From Bacteroidota bacterium (GTDB lineage Bacteria; Bacteroidota; Bacteroidia; AKYH767-A; OLB10), in assembly GCA_016713525.1 (NCBI GenBank), contig JADJOZ010000008.1:186001-250000 (forward strand): a stretch of 64,000 nt of DNA. The letters run 5' to 3'. Below are positions 36,536-46,800 of the stretch, piece by piece (positions within the stretch are counted from its first letter, which is position 1; the number at the start of each line of letters is the position of its first letter). The notes beneath the pieces were generated by a model. That model had not been told where the DNA came from. It saw nothing but the letters and a program-made list of their open reading frames with translations, and ran no database searches. The translations under genes and the position numbers were made by a program.

Positions 36536-37465
36536 TCAGTCTCTGTAATGTAAGGGGGATAAGCCAGCGTGCTTCTTAAAAAAATTAGAAAAATGCGCTA
36601 CTTCTTCGAATCCAAGTGTAAATGCTATTTCAGATACATTCCAATTTGTTGCCTTTAGTAAAAAACCTGCTTCTTCTGCGATACGGCAATTAATAATTTC
36701 AGTGGTAGTCTTTCCGGTTGTTTCTTTGAGTACCTTGTTAAGATGATTCACATGCACACCCAATGTTTGTGCAAAGTCTATTGCTGAATTCAGTTGAATA
36801 GTTTGTGTAATACTTTCGATCGGAAATTGCCTTTCTAGTAATTCAATAAATAATGAAGTAATCCTTTCAGAAGCATTTGCCGAGTTTTCAAAACTATCAA
36901 CCGGTTTTAATTTTTGTCCCGTATGAATGAGTTCCAGTAAATAATTCCGGATTAAATCATACTTATAGACATAGTCTGAGGAAAGCTCTGCATCCATTCT
37001 TTTAAATATCACTTCCATTTCCTGAAACTGGATGTCATTCAGCTGATAAACAAAATCACTATCGGCTTTAAAAATAGGCATTTCATCAATATGGATCCCG
37101 GAATTAGATTTAGAAAGGAATTCCTTTGTAAAAACACAGAAAAATCCTGATTGGTCATTATCTTGTGGAATATACCGGTACGGAATTTTGGGGGTGGCAA
37201 AAAGAATTCCCTGTTTTTCTATCAGTACCGTTTTACCCGCAAATTCAACAATATTTTTCCCTTTTATTAAACTGATCTTATAATATAGTCTTTTATTATA
37301 GGTCATCTCAGCCTTCTTTGAATTGCTGAAGTAAAACTTCTTTGTATCGAAAACATTGAAATGTCCAAAACCATTTGAACCAATGTTATTTAACAAAGCA
37401 TCAATCAAACCGGAGTTGTTGCCAAATATTTCTTTGTAAAACTCCCTTATACCAATATTTTTCAT
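36536..37465 (-). CDS. AraC-family transcriptional regulator
   Basis: About 309 residues from ATG 37465 (MKNIGIREFYKEIFG). An in-frame ATG 33 bases upstream adds 11 weak residues. The N-terminal part is a cupin-like sensor region (YYKISLIKGKNIVEFAGKTVLIEKQGILFATP). The C-terminal 100 residues are a two-HTH AraC DNA-binding domain: FAQTLGVHVNHLNKVLKETT, then TTEIINCRIAEEAGFLL, VSEIAFTLGFEEVAHFSNFF and GLSPLHYR. It lies just upstream of the aldo/keto reductase, same strand, and is the likely regulator of it. Confidence 0.9.
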   Translation of the reverse strand: MKNIGIREFYKEIFGNNSGLIDALLNNIGSNGFGHFNVFDTKKFYFSNSKKAEMTYNKRLYYKISLIKGKNIVEFAGKTVLIEKQGILFATPKIPYRYIPQDNDQSGFFCVFTKEFLSKSNSGIHIDEMPIFKADSDFVYQLNDIQFQEMEVIFKRMDAELSSDYVYKYDLIRNYLLELIHTGQKLKPVDSFENSANASERITSLFIELLERQFPIESITQTIQLNSAIDFAQTLGVHVNHLNKVLKETTGKTTTEIINCRIAEEAGFLLKATNWNVSEIAFTLGFEEVAHFSNFFKKHAGLSPLHYRD

Positions 37466-37742
37466 GTTTGCAAAATTCAAATAATCACAAATATACAATA
37501 TTAATATGCTTTGGCAGTTTTAATTTCTGCGCATCCTATAATTTAGCACCTATCATTTATCAAATTAACGAAATTTCCTTCTGAGCGACCCTTTTCGCTA
37601 TAAGACATAGCTTGGTAAATACTTTAACGAAGACAATCTTTGAGGCATCAACAAGTAAGTTATGTAATTTAGCGTAAATAATTACCTTCCACTTTACTAA
37701 ACGAAATTTGAATGACATATTCATTTACCAATATCAAAGAAA

Positions 37743-37961
37743 ATGCTCATGACCGAGGACTTTAAGGATACAGTAGGAATAGTATTATGGTTCGCCATGT
37801 TTGCAACGCCATTAATTACAATTCCATTGATCTGGAGACTTTTTCAAGGCCGTAAAATTTATAGAGTAATAATTGGACTTCTCCTTGCAGCTTTAGTTTC
37901 TTTTTGCCTAAACAACATCAGTTTAAGTATCATTTTCAGACATGGTATGGGGCCAGTCTAA
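37743..37961 (+). CDS. Small two-span membrane protein
   Basis: A 72-residue protein with two membrane helices (IVLWFAMFATPLITIPLIW and VIIGLLLAALVSFCLNNISL) joined by a short basic loop (RLFQGRKIYR). No family is recognised. Size and layout are plausible for a real gene in the 37.5-38.1 kb gap, but there is no further support. Confidence 0.45.
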   Translation: MLMTEDFKDTVGIVLWFAMFATPLITIPLIWRLFQGRKIYRVIIGLLLAALVSFCLNNISLSIIFRHGMGPV

Positions 37962-38154
37962 AATCAAAACAATATGAGATTACTGTTATTAATGCAGACC
38001 GGCAGGGAAAGACAACTTAAAAATAATTCATGAAAATTTACAAATAGTTATCATTTGGATTATTTTTTTTACCTTGACAACCTCCAGCTGTCTTTGGAAA
38101 GCAAGACTTTCAACTACAGGCTAGTTCTAATTTTAGCAATAAAAAGGAAACATT

Positions 38155-38973
38155 ATGAAAAAAATATTTACGCTTACACTCCCTTTATTTTTTACTTTCC
38201 TTTTTGTAAAAGCTGATTTCTGGACACAAAAGGCAGACTTTCCGGGTATTTGCAGGCAATATCCTTTCTCCTTTTCTATAGGGAATAAAGGCTTTTTTGG
38301 AGGTGGCAGAGATAGCACTTATAATAACCTTTATGATTTTTGGGAATATGATTCAGGAACAAATATTTGGACTCAAAAAGCAAATTATGCAGGCTCCTCA
38401 GGGTTTGTGGCAGTGGGGTTTTCTATAAACGATAAAGGGTATGCAGGAACAGGTCTTTCATCTAATAATAGTGTTTATTATCAGGATTTTTGGGAATATG
38501 ATCCCACAGCAAATACCTGGACACAAAAAGCAAATTATGGAGGTGGAGACAGAGCTGGAATAGCCACATTTACTATTAACGGGAAAGGCTATTTGGCTAC
38601 CGGCAGACAGTCCACTGCAGGGTTTGTAGATTTATGGCAGTACGATCCTCAGTCAAATTTATGGACACAAAAAAGTGACTTCCCCGGAACTCCAAGATGG
38701 GATGCCAATTGCTTTACCATTGGCAACAGCGGATACATGATAGGTGGATATAGTTTTTCATCAGGTTATGTGGGTGATGTATATGAGTACAACAGTATTT
38801 CTGATAGCTGGACACAAAAGCTAGTTTTTTGCCAAATGGACGATGCGATGCAGCAACATTTTCAATTTGCGATAAAGGATATTATGGTACTGGCCAAAAT
38901 TTGTCAGGGATGTACAATGATTTCTGGGAATACAACCACGTTTCGAATTCATGGATTCAGAAAGCAGATGTAA
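38155..38973 (+). CDS. T9SS kelch-repeat protein, N-terminal part (split frame)
   Basis: The signal peptide is MKKIFTLTLPLFFTFLFVKA, followed by five kelch blades with 'FSIGNKGFFGGG' and 'FWEYD....WTQKA' as in the gene at 17470. After SDSWTQK the frame goes wrong (LVFCQMDD and so on). Every other blade has ACACAAAAAGC (A5) at that place, but here the run is A4 (38816-38819). One more A gives WTQKASFLPNGRCDAATFS, joining the downstream frame. Confidence 0.85.
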   Translation: MKKIFTLTLPLFFTFLFVKADFWTQKADFPGICRQYPFSFSIGNKGFFGGGRDSTYNNLYDFWEYDSGTNIWTQKANYAGSSGFVAVGFSINDKGYAGTGLSSNNSVYYQDFWEYDPTANTWTQKANYGGGDRAGIATFTINGKGYLATGRQSTAGFVDLWQYDPQSNLWTQKSDFPGTPRWDANCFTIGNSGYMIGGYSFSSGYVGDVYEYNSISDSWTQKLVFCQMDDAMQQHFQFAIKDIMVLAKICQGCTMISGNTTTFRIHGFRKQM

Positions 38974-39365
38974 CAACTTTAATGCGCAATGAACCCGCTT
39001 ACTTTTCTATCGGAACCAAAGGGTATATTGGAATGGGATATAACTATTCTGGTCCTTACCTCAAGGATTTTTGGGAATACACCCCAGATAGTGCATGTGC
39101 AACAGGAACAGATGAAATTGCGGCGTATAATTTAGAATTTTCTATTAATCCTAATCCGGCAAAAGATTTTATTAGTATAAATTACTTATTAATAAATGAT
39201 AAAATAAATACTCATCTGACCATAGCCGACGTTCAGGGAAGAATTGTTTTTAAAAGTAAGCTATCGCAATCCCCAATTTCAGTAAAGGATTTTTCAAATG
39301 GAATTTATTTCGTTGAATTGAATAATGGAAAACAAAAGGTGGTGAAGAAGTTTGTCAAAGAATAA
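38829..39365 (+). CDS. T9SS kelch-repeat protein, C-terminal part (split frame)
   Basis: It continues the propeller (DAATFSICDKGYYGTGQN, FWEYNHVSNSWIQKADV, FSIGTKGYIGMGYNYSG, FWEYTPDSA). It ends with a T9SS sorting domain: FSINPNPAKDFISIN, then NGIYFVELNNGKQKVVKKFVKE. With the N-terminal part it makes one secreted protein of about 403 residues, lacking the PKD domain of its relative at 17470. No gene is seen between 39366 and 39753. Confidence 0.85.
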   Translation: MPNGRCDAATFSICDKGYYGTGQNLSGMYNDFWEYNHVSNSWIQKADVTTLMRNEPAYFSIGTKGYIGMGYNYSGPYLKDFWEYTPDSACATGTDEIAAYNLEFSINPNPAKDFISINYLLINDKINTHLTIADVQGRIVFKSKLSQSPISVKDFSNGIYFVELNNGKQKVVKKFVKE

Positions 39366-39753
39366 AATTAATTAATGACACTTCCATGTTATATGTATTC
39401 CTGGGAGATTAAATAATAACTAAAAACCATTGACAGGCAAACGAAAAGAAGCACTATGACCACCTCAGCGTTGGTCATGGGCCAATCTGCAGCATAGTAT
39501 TGTTGTCTTTACCAATTTAGTCCATCAACTCAGTTAAATCCCGGAAAAAATAAATGTCAATCTAAGAATATCAAAAGCAGGATTTATCAACCAAACAAAT
39601 ATAGAGGAAAAACCGTTTTATATATAACAAACAAATCACAAGATGACGAGATAGTTGAAATGGTAAAAACAAAACTCTCTGAATTCATGCATGTCAATTC
39701 ATCGATGTCATTTTAGGAATACACCATATTATAAACTAATAAATTCGAATAAA

Positions 39754-40164
39754 ATGAACAAGCACTTAAAATACATCAACCCTGAAGGACTTTTTAAAAA
39801 TCCTGCATTTTCCCAAATTGTGACAACCCAAGGAAGTGGAAAAACAATCTATATTGGTGGGCAAAACTCAGTAAATTCTCATGGAGAAATAGTCGGAAAG
39901 GGAGATATTGCCGAACAAACAGCACAGATAATGAAAAATATACAAATTGCACTTACAGCTTGTGGAGCAACATATGACAATCTTGTAAAATTAACCATTC
40001 ATATTGTTCAAGGTCAAGACTTGATTCGCGGGTTTCAGGCATCTCAAAAATATTTAGGTAATCTTAAGAATCCCCCGGCAATTACAGGTTTTTTCGTATT
40101 TGCCTTGACCCATCCTGATTACTTAGTTGAAATAGATGCTATAGCTTTTGTCCCGGAAATTTAA
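39754..40164 (+). CDS. RidA-family (YjgF/UK114) protein
   Basis: 136 residues from ATG 39754. The in-frame extension to 39691 is not conserved in kind and is rejected. The body fits the Rid superfamily: NPEGLFKNPAFSQIVTTQGSGKTIYIGGQN at the start, GDIAEQTAQIMKNIQIALTACG, then TIHIVQGQDLIRGF and PPAITGFFVFALTHPDYLVEIDAIAF at the end. Canonical RidA proteins hydrolyse reactive enamine/imine intermediates using a C-terminal Arg. Here the expected Arg in 'P.R....' is replaced (PPAITGFF), so this is more likely a Rid subgroup without that deaminase activity. Confidence 0.85.
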   Translation: MNKHLKYINPEGLFKNPAFSQIVTTQGSGKTIYIGGQNSVNSHGEIVGKGDIAEQTAQIMKNIQIALTACGATYDNLVKLTIHIVQGQDLIRGFQASQKYLGNLKNPPAITGFFVFALTHPDYLVEIDAIAFVPEI

Positions 40165-40371
40165 AACTTCCCAACCATATCCAGCAAATGTGAAGCTAAT
40201 ATTACTAAATTAGTAGTCAGTTTCTGTGGCAACCGCCTAATTATTTTGGAGAAATAAGAAAATAAAATATACTTACAATATCAAAAACAATTCAAAAGGC
40301 TGACCCCTATTGCCAAAGACAGTTTAGTAGTCATTGCAACTTGAGACAAAAAAACAATCGCAAAATAGAAA

Positions 40372-40872
40372 ATGAGTAAATACCTGCCTTTTGAGAATAT
40401 TATATATAAAACTGAGTTTTCAAAGGAGCAGGCAATTCAGAAATTGATTGACAATATTGAAGCTGAAAGAACATTTGGATTTAGTGCTCCATCCTATACA
40501 TATTCAAAACCATACATCGGACAAATTACTGGCAATAAATTCAAGATCAAAAGATTTATTAAATATCGGAATTCCTTTTTACCTCAAATTAAAGGCGAAG
40601 TATACTCAGAATTTGATGGAACCAAAATTAAAGTGAATATGTCGCTACATAAATTTATTTTGGTATTTACGTCAATATGGTTTGGCATCGTGTTTATAGG
40701 ATGCTCAATTACAATATATGCACTTTTTACAAAGGCTTTTGCACCTTTCATTTTAATTCCATTAGGACTGTTGGTATTTGGTGTTGCATTACTATTTAAT
40801 GCATTTAAAACAGAAAGTGCGAAAAGCAGAAAAGATTTAATGAGAATATTTGAAGCAGAAATTGAAAAATGA
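40372..40872 (+). CDS. Two-span membrane protein, hypothetical
   Basis: A 166-residue protein: a soluble N-terminal half (IEAERTFGFSAPSYTYSKPYIGQITGNKFKIKR then FLPQIKGEVYSEFDGTKIKV), two adjacent membrane helices (residues 98-118 and 121-140), and a charged C-terminal helix (KSRKDLMRIFEAEIEK). The general plan resembles the YcxB-like or DUF-type bacterial PH-domain proteins, but I cannot name a family. The frame is intact and preceded by a spacer. Confidence 0.6.
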   Translation: MSKYLPFENIIYKTEFSKEQAIQKLIDNIEAERTFGFSAPSYTYSKPYIGQITGNKFKIKRFIKYRNSFLPQIKGEVYSEFDGTKIKVNMSLHKFILVFTSIWFGIVFIGCSITIYALFTKAFAPFILIPLGLLVFGVALLFNAFKTESAKSRKDLMRIFEAEIEK

Positions 40873-40981
40873 CAAACATAACTGCAATCAATATTGGTAT
40901 CGAAAAATGGCGACTGAGATATTCATCGCACTGCAATTTTTTAACTAAATTTCCCGGCGCTTAAATGTCTCATAACGATAA

Positions 40982-41287
40982 ATGAAAAAGTCAAATACTA
41001 TATTAAAATCTTTATTGATAACTGTCATTTATTTTGTAACAGCAAACATCTATTTATTTGGCGGTTTTACCAACCCAATAAGCGAAAGTTCATTTAGAAA
41101 AATATTTGAGACAATCTTCACCTTTCCTGCAATTATTATATTTGGTGTAGGATTTGGTTCGGGCAGTGTGTGGGGATATTTTGCCGCTCTCCTTATTTTT
41201 ATAATTATTTGGCTACTAATTTGGGGGTTGACTTACGCATATTATTCGGTTAAAAAGGAAAACGGGAAAAGAAAACCGACCCTATAA
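40982..41287 (+). CDS. Small membrane protein, hypothetical
   Basis: 101 residues with two or three membrane segments (SLLITVIYFVTANIYLFGG, IFTFPAIIIFGVGFG and YFAALLIFIIIWLLIWGLTYAYY) and a basic C-terminus (KKENGKRKPT). No family is recognised. It may be paired with the preceding membrane protein gene, 109 bases away in the same direction. Bases 41288-41560 hold no gene. Confidence 0.55.
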   Translation: MKKSNTILKSLLITVIYFVTANIYLFGGFTNPISESSFRKIFETIFTFPAIIIFGVGFGSGSVWGYFAALLIFIIIWLLIWGLTYAYYSVKKENGKRKPTL

Positions 41288-41560
41288 CACAGTTCCCCGT
41301 TACATCTAACCCGAAAAGACCGAATAAAATCAGGAGAAATTTTACTATACTGTGGCCTCTAACGTAATCAAAGTTTCAAAAGAACTTTTTATAAATTCCT
41401 CAGCTATATTAGCACATATTGATTATGTATTGCTTATCATACCTGCCATGGTGGCATCGGCTGTTTTCCTGCAATTTGGAGGCTATGTGTTTATATTGTA
41501 ATTTTCAGAAAGAATTGAGCATAAGATCCGGAAGTTAGTCGCCAATCAAAAAAGATAACT

Positions 41561-42502
41561 ATGAAATATAAAATTCTACTTCTATCATTGCCTATTAGCA
41601 TTTTTTCAGCTTGTAGTTTTAACAGTATGTATCTGCAACCGACAGAGCTTCCGGAAATACCACCCGGCAAGGAAAAGGTCAGTATCACTACAAAAACAAA
41701 AAATGATACAACACTGGTTGAGTTTAACACTAAAACTTTGCAACCGACTTTTTTAAAATCCAACAAAGACACCATCAATTTTGACTTTACCATAGAAAGC
41801 GTGGTTTTCAAAAGCACTAGCGGGAATAATCTTAATGGTTGGCTGATAAAACCTAAAAACTTAACCCCAACAATTACAATACTTCATTTTCATGGCAATG
41901 CAGGTTTTATACTAAGCCAATATCAAGCCATTACACCTTTGTTAAATTATGGATTTCAAGCATTCGTTTTTGATTATAGTGGTTTTGGTTTTTCAGCAGG
42001 TGAAGCAACCAGAAATAATGTTTTACTTGACGGAAATTCAGCATTGACATACTTAAAAAGCAGGGAAGATGTGAAAGGAACCAAATTAGTAATCTATGGA
42101 CAATCGCTAGGCGGGCACTTGGCAGCTGTTGTTGCACAACAAAGACAAGATGATATAGACGCTTTGGTAATTGAAGGTGCATTTTCGTCTCATAAAGACA
42201 TAGCATCAAAAACGGCAGGTATTTTTGGACGAATACTTGTGAGTGAAAAATATTCCGCTTTTAAATCTATTCAGGAATATAAAAAACCTGTTTTAGTAAT
42301 TCATAGTACAGAAGACGAAATAATCCCTTTTAAAATGGGTCAGAAAATATTTGAAAATGCAAATGCGCCGAAAGAGTTTTATGAAATCAAAAAGTGCCAT
42401 ATATGCGGACCCGAATTTTACGCAGACAGTATTTCCCAAAAAATTATTAACCTGCTCAGTGACAAGGGACAAGCGCTGCCCAGAGCGGAGCGGAAGTGTT
42501 GA
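41561..42502 (+). CDS. Lipoprotein alpha/beta hydrolase
   Basis: A 313-residue protein with a lipobox (KILLLSLPISIFSAC, Cys17) and an alpha/beta hydrolase domain of the YfhR/BEM46 type: TILHFHGNAGFI as oxyanion loop, FVFDYSGFGFSAG, nucleophile elbow GQSLGG (Ser about 182), acid in HSTEDEIIPF (about 248) and His in IKKCHICGPEF (about 280). The usual ending after the His helix is present. The last residues (ALPRAERKC) run into the repeat-rich non-coding region, so the native end may be slightly altered. Substrate unknown. Confidence 0.82.
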   Translation: MKYKILLLSLPISIFSACSFNSMYLQPTELPEIPPGKEKVSITTKTKNDTTLVEFNTKTLQPTFLKSNKDTINFDFTIESVVFKSTSGNNLNGWLIKPKNLTPTITILHFHGNAGFILSQYQAITPLLNYGFQAFVFDYSGFGFSAGEATRNNVLLDGNSALTYLKSREDVKGTKLVIYGQSLGGHLAAVVAQQRQDDIDALVIEGAFSSHKDIASKTAGIFGRILVSEKYSAFKSIQEYKKPVLVIHSTEDEIIPFKMGQKIFENANAPKEFYEIKKCHICGPEFYADSISQKIINLLSDKGQALPRAERKC

Positions 42503-42518
42503 AAGTTGTAAGTTAAAA

Positions 42519-42764
42519 GTTAAAAGTTGGGGTCTTTTGGCAGAATGAATTTCCGTTTTTTAAATGGATGCTTCAGATGATCAGTGTTTAGAAGTTAGCT
42601 TTCGAGATTTCGTTTTTTATTTGGGATTTATTTGGTGACTTCTAAAGTTGCTGGCTCCTCGTACTCAAAATGATTTTATTGAATAGTGAGTAACAAGAAT
42701 TGAATATTGAATAATGGAATTGTAGTCGACCACAACCCAATTCTGAGCACTCATCAATTTAGCA
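42519..42764 (+). repeat. 246-bp direct repeat, left copy
   Basis: It is repeated at 42829-43076 with only a few changes, from GTTAAAAGTTGGGGTCTTTT to GCACTCATCAATTTAGCA. The copies start 310 bases apart. Neither encodes a protein I can support. Confidence 0.85.
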
Positions 42765-42828
42765 GTGAGTAGTAACCAGCACTGAGTTAAAAGTGATGAC
42801 CTGAGTCCGCCGGCTGGCGGATCGAAGG

Positions 42829-43076
42829 GTTAAAAGTTGGGGTCTTTTGGCGCAGAATGAATTTCCGTTTTTTAAATGGAAGCTTTAGATGATCAGTGTT
42901 TAGAAGTTAGCTTTCAAGATTTCGTTTTTTATTTGGGATTTACTTGGTGACTGCTAAAGTTGCTGGCTCTTCGTACTCATGATGATTTTATTGAATAGTG
43001 AGTAACAAGAATTGAATAATGAATAATGGCATTGTAGTCGACCACAACCCAATTCTGAGCACTCATCAATTTAGCA
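42829..43076 (+). repeat. 246-bp direct repeat, right copy
   Basis: Nearly identical to 42519-42764, with a CG insertion after TCTTTTGG. The intervening 64 bases hold CCGCCGGCTGGCGGA. It lies about 770 bases before the Tc toxin start. Confidence 0.85.
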
Positions 43077-43202
43077 TCTATCATCTATAATTTATCATAA
43101 AAACGAATTTTCATTCTGTGTAAGGAATTCTTAATCCTTCTGCCTCATCCCCTACCCTTGTCCTGCATGGGCATTTCGTTTTTCACAAATATCTTTTGCA
43201 GG

Positions 43203-43310
43203 AGAAGGGAGTTGGACAGAATGGGAATGAGAATGGGAATGAAAATGTGAACGGGGCAAGGGCGGAATGAGAATGGGAATGAGAAGCAGAAACTGAATGA
43301 GAACGAGGAG
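43203..43310. repeat. GAATGGGAATGAGA low-complexity tract
   Basis: Irregular repeats of GAATGGGAATGA and GAGAA. A C/T-rich counterpart (CATTC/CATTTTCC units, the complementary strand sense) lies at about 62275-62400 beyond the Tc locus, and a shorter one near 28865-28920. The gap 43311-43841 otherwise holds only a CCGTTAGCGG core near 43634 and a doubtful 62-codon frame. Confidence 0.6.
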
Positions 43311-43841
43311 GAATTTGTCTTCTGGGCAGATCCTTGCTAACCCTGCATCCTTAATCCTTAATTCCACAAAGAAGTGTTGCATTTTTCAATCCCTCAACCT
43401 CCTTTTAAGCCCCCACATCCAAAACCTACCTTCAAAAAGCAAGGGTTTCCCCTCGGGTATAAATACGGGATGGGTTGTAAGGTAATGATTTCTATAGTTG
43501 TACGGTTACTGGAATTTTCACCAGTCTGATCTTCAAAAAAATAACGCTGAAAGAAGCCTAAAGCATGGTATTTGGTTGCCTAGGTCATTTATTTGTTTAT
43601 TTTTGAGATGACGGAGGTTTATAAACTGACTGCCGTTAGCGGAAATCCTATTTGACAACACTGCTAACATTAAACAGACCGCCTTTGACAACATTTATTG
43701 ACATATATGGACAAATACCGACATTCCTTCTGAAGCCAATGCTTCAAGAAAAAATCAAAAAAATGCTAACGCACGAAAAAATTCTAATGCAACTTCACAT
43801 AGCATCACATTGGCTTTTGCCCGCGCTAAAAGATATATAGG

Positions 43842-46800
43842 ATGAAAGAGGACTTACAAAACAAAGCATCATCACAATCCCTCAAAACAGATGGAGGAAA
43901 AACCAAGTCCAATGCGATTGAAGTGCCGTCAATCTCTTTGCCAAAAGGTGGTGGTGCAATTAAGGGAATTGACGAGAAATTTTCTGTCAACGCTGTAAAT
44001 GGTACTTCCTCTTTTTCTATTCCCCTCCCATTTTCTCCTGCAAGAGGTGTTTCTCCTTCACTTGGATTATCTTATAACTCAGGGGCCGGAAATGGTATTT
44101 TTGGTTTGGGTTGGAATCTCAGCTTAGGTTCAATAAAAAGAAAGACCGACAAGAGACTACCCCAATACTTTGATTCTATTGATTCGGATACTTTCTTGTT
44201 TTCGGAAGCTGAAGATTTAGTGCCTGAGTTTAAAAAAAATGTCGATGGAAGTTTTGAATTAGATACAGCTGGTGACTACATCATCAAAGAAAGGGATTCT
44301 TCAGATGGTCATTTTACTATCAGAAATTACCAACCCCGTATTGAAGGATTATTTGCCCGAATAGAACGCTGGTCAGAAAAAACAACCGGAAGAATCAAAT
44401 GGCGTATCATTACCAAAGAAAACATCACAACACTATTTGGATGGACAGATAATTCCATCATTGCAAATCCGGATGACCCCGCAAGAATTTATGAATGGCT
44501 ACCTGAATTTGTATTTGATGATAAAGGAAACTGCTCCCAATACATTTATGAAAAGGAGAATGAAATTGGATTCGACAGTACTTTACTGCATAATCGCAAT
44601 CGCCTGAAAAACGGTCTAATCACTTATACAAATTGTTATCTGGAAAAAGTACTATACGGCAACAAAACTCCTTACAAACAATTTGCAGATGCTTTTCCTG
44701 TTGCAACAGATTATATGTTTCAAACCATTTTTGATTATGGTGATTATCTTGAATCTGATATTGATGAGCCTGAAGAATTTAAGGCCTGGCATTTCAGACC
44801 AGATGCTTTTTCTGATTACAAAGCAGGATTTGAAATAAGAACAACCCGCCTGTGCAAAAGAGTTTTACTGTTTCATTTTTTCAATGAATTGCCCGGCGGA
44901 TCCGCTTTAATAAAGTCAACCAATTTCAAATATGATACAACAGCTGAGCAGGATTTTACATTTTTGGCATCTATTACCTCTGTTGGATATATCAAAAAAT
45001 CAGACGGTACTTATACACACAAAAAACTCCCGCCTACTGAGTTTCAGTATCAAAAACATGAGTGGAATAAAGAGGTTAAAACAATTTCTACAGAAAATTT
45101 AATTCATGCTCCTGCAGGTTTGGATGAGCAGCAATATCAGTTCACCGATTTGTTCAATGAAGGTCTGTCCGGTATTCTTACTGAACAAGGGAATGGTTGG
45201 TTTTATAAACATAACCTGGGAGATGGGAAATTTGATCAGGCTGTATTAGTTACTCCCAAGCCTTCTTTCATTGGCTTGGGAAATCAATTGCAGTTGGTAG
45301 ATTTAGATGCAGATGGCGGTAAGCAATTAGTAAGTTTAGGTACAGAACCAAAAGGATACTTTGACTTGACTGATAATAACGATTGGCGGCCATTCAGCAA
45401 TTTTATAAATCTCCCAAATATTAATTTTGGTGATGCCAATACCCGCATGCTCGATTTAAATGGGGATGGCAAGCCGGAAGTTTTAGTTACTGAAGAGACA
45501 GCTTTTACCTGGTATCCGTCAGAAGGTAGAAAAGGTTATTCACCAATACAAAAAACCGTAAAATCGTTTGACGAAGAAACCGGTCCGCATATTCTTTTTT
45601 CAGATGCCGGCCAAACAATTTTTCTCGCTGATATGTCGGGTGCCGGAATGACGGACATTGTTCGTATTCGAAATGGTGAAGTTTGCTACTGGCCAAATTT
45701 GGGCTACGGAAAATTCGGGTCTAAAGTAGCTATGGATCATGCTCCCTTGTTTGATCATCCCGACTCATTTAATCCTTCATTTTTAAGGTTGATCGATATT
45801 GATGGTTCAGGCACACCGGATATTATTTATCTGGGTAAAAATAAGTTTACCTGCTGGATGAATTTGAGTGGTAATCGTTTTAGCACTGCGGCATTTGAAA
45901 TCAAAGCATTCCCTGAAATTCATAACCAGGCAAAAATTACTGCTACCGATTTATTGGGAAATGGAGTGGCCTGCATTGTATGGTCAAGTCCCTTATCAAA
46001 AGATGCAAATGCTCCTTTAAGATATATTGACCTGATGAATAGCAAGAAACCCCATATCATGGTTTCTTATAAAAATAATTTGGGTAAAGAAGTTTCATTG
46101 GAATATACCCCTTCTACAAAGTTTTATATCGAAGATAAATTAGCCGGAAAGCCCTGGGTAACCAAATTACATTTTCCGGTTCATCTCCTAACTAAAACCA
46201 TTGTAACGGACAAATGGAGAAATACCCGCTTTACCTCACAATACAGCTATCATCATGGCTATTATGATCATACAGAAAGAGAATTCAGGGGATTTGGCAG
46301 GGTAGAGCAAATTGATGCAGAAGATTTTGGTATTTTTGCTGCAGCAAATGCCAACAGTCCTTTTATTACCGATGACCTTACATTGTACCAACCGCCGGTC
46401 AAAACTATTACCTGGTACCATACAGGAGCGTTTCTGGGTCGCCAAAAAATACTAAATCAATTTCAGCACGAATACTTTGCACCAGGAGTCACAGATTTTC
46501 ATGAAAATGTTTTGCCGGAACCCGACTTTGGTACTACCACTTTAACAAATGATGAATGGCCTCAAGCCTTGCGAGCTTGTAAAGGAATGACCTTGCGACA
46601 AGAAGTGTATGAACTTGAAGTAGATGCTTTTGCTAAAGGCGAAGAAAAACGAATCAAACTTTTTTCAACAGCTTACCATAATTGTAAAATCAATTTAATT
46701 CAGCCTAAAGCCCGTAATAAATTTGCCGTTTTTTTTGCTACTGAAAGCGAAGCAATCACCTATCAATATGAATTGGATTTAATCAGTGATATACGTATTC

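Noticed and set aside
43652..43840. 62-codon frame ending one base before tcB
   Set aside because: It reads through a CCGTTAGCGG-type spacer and has no domain. Adjacency to tcB seems accidental.
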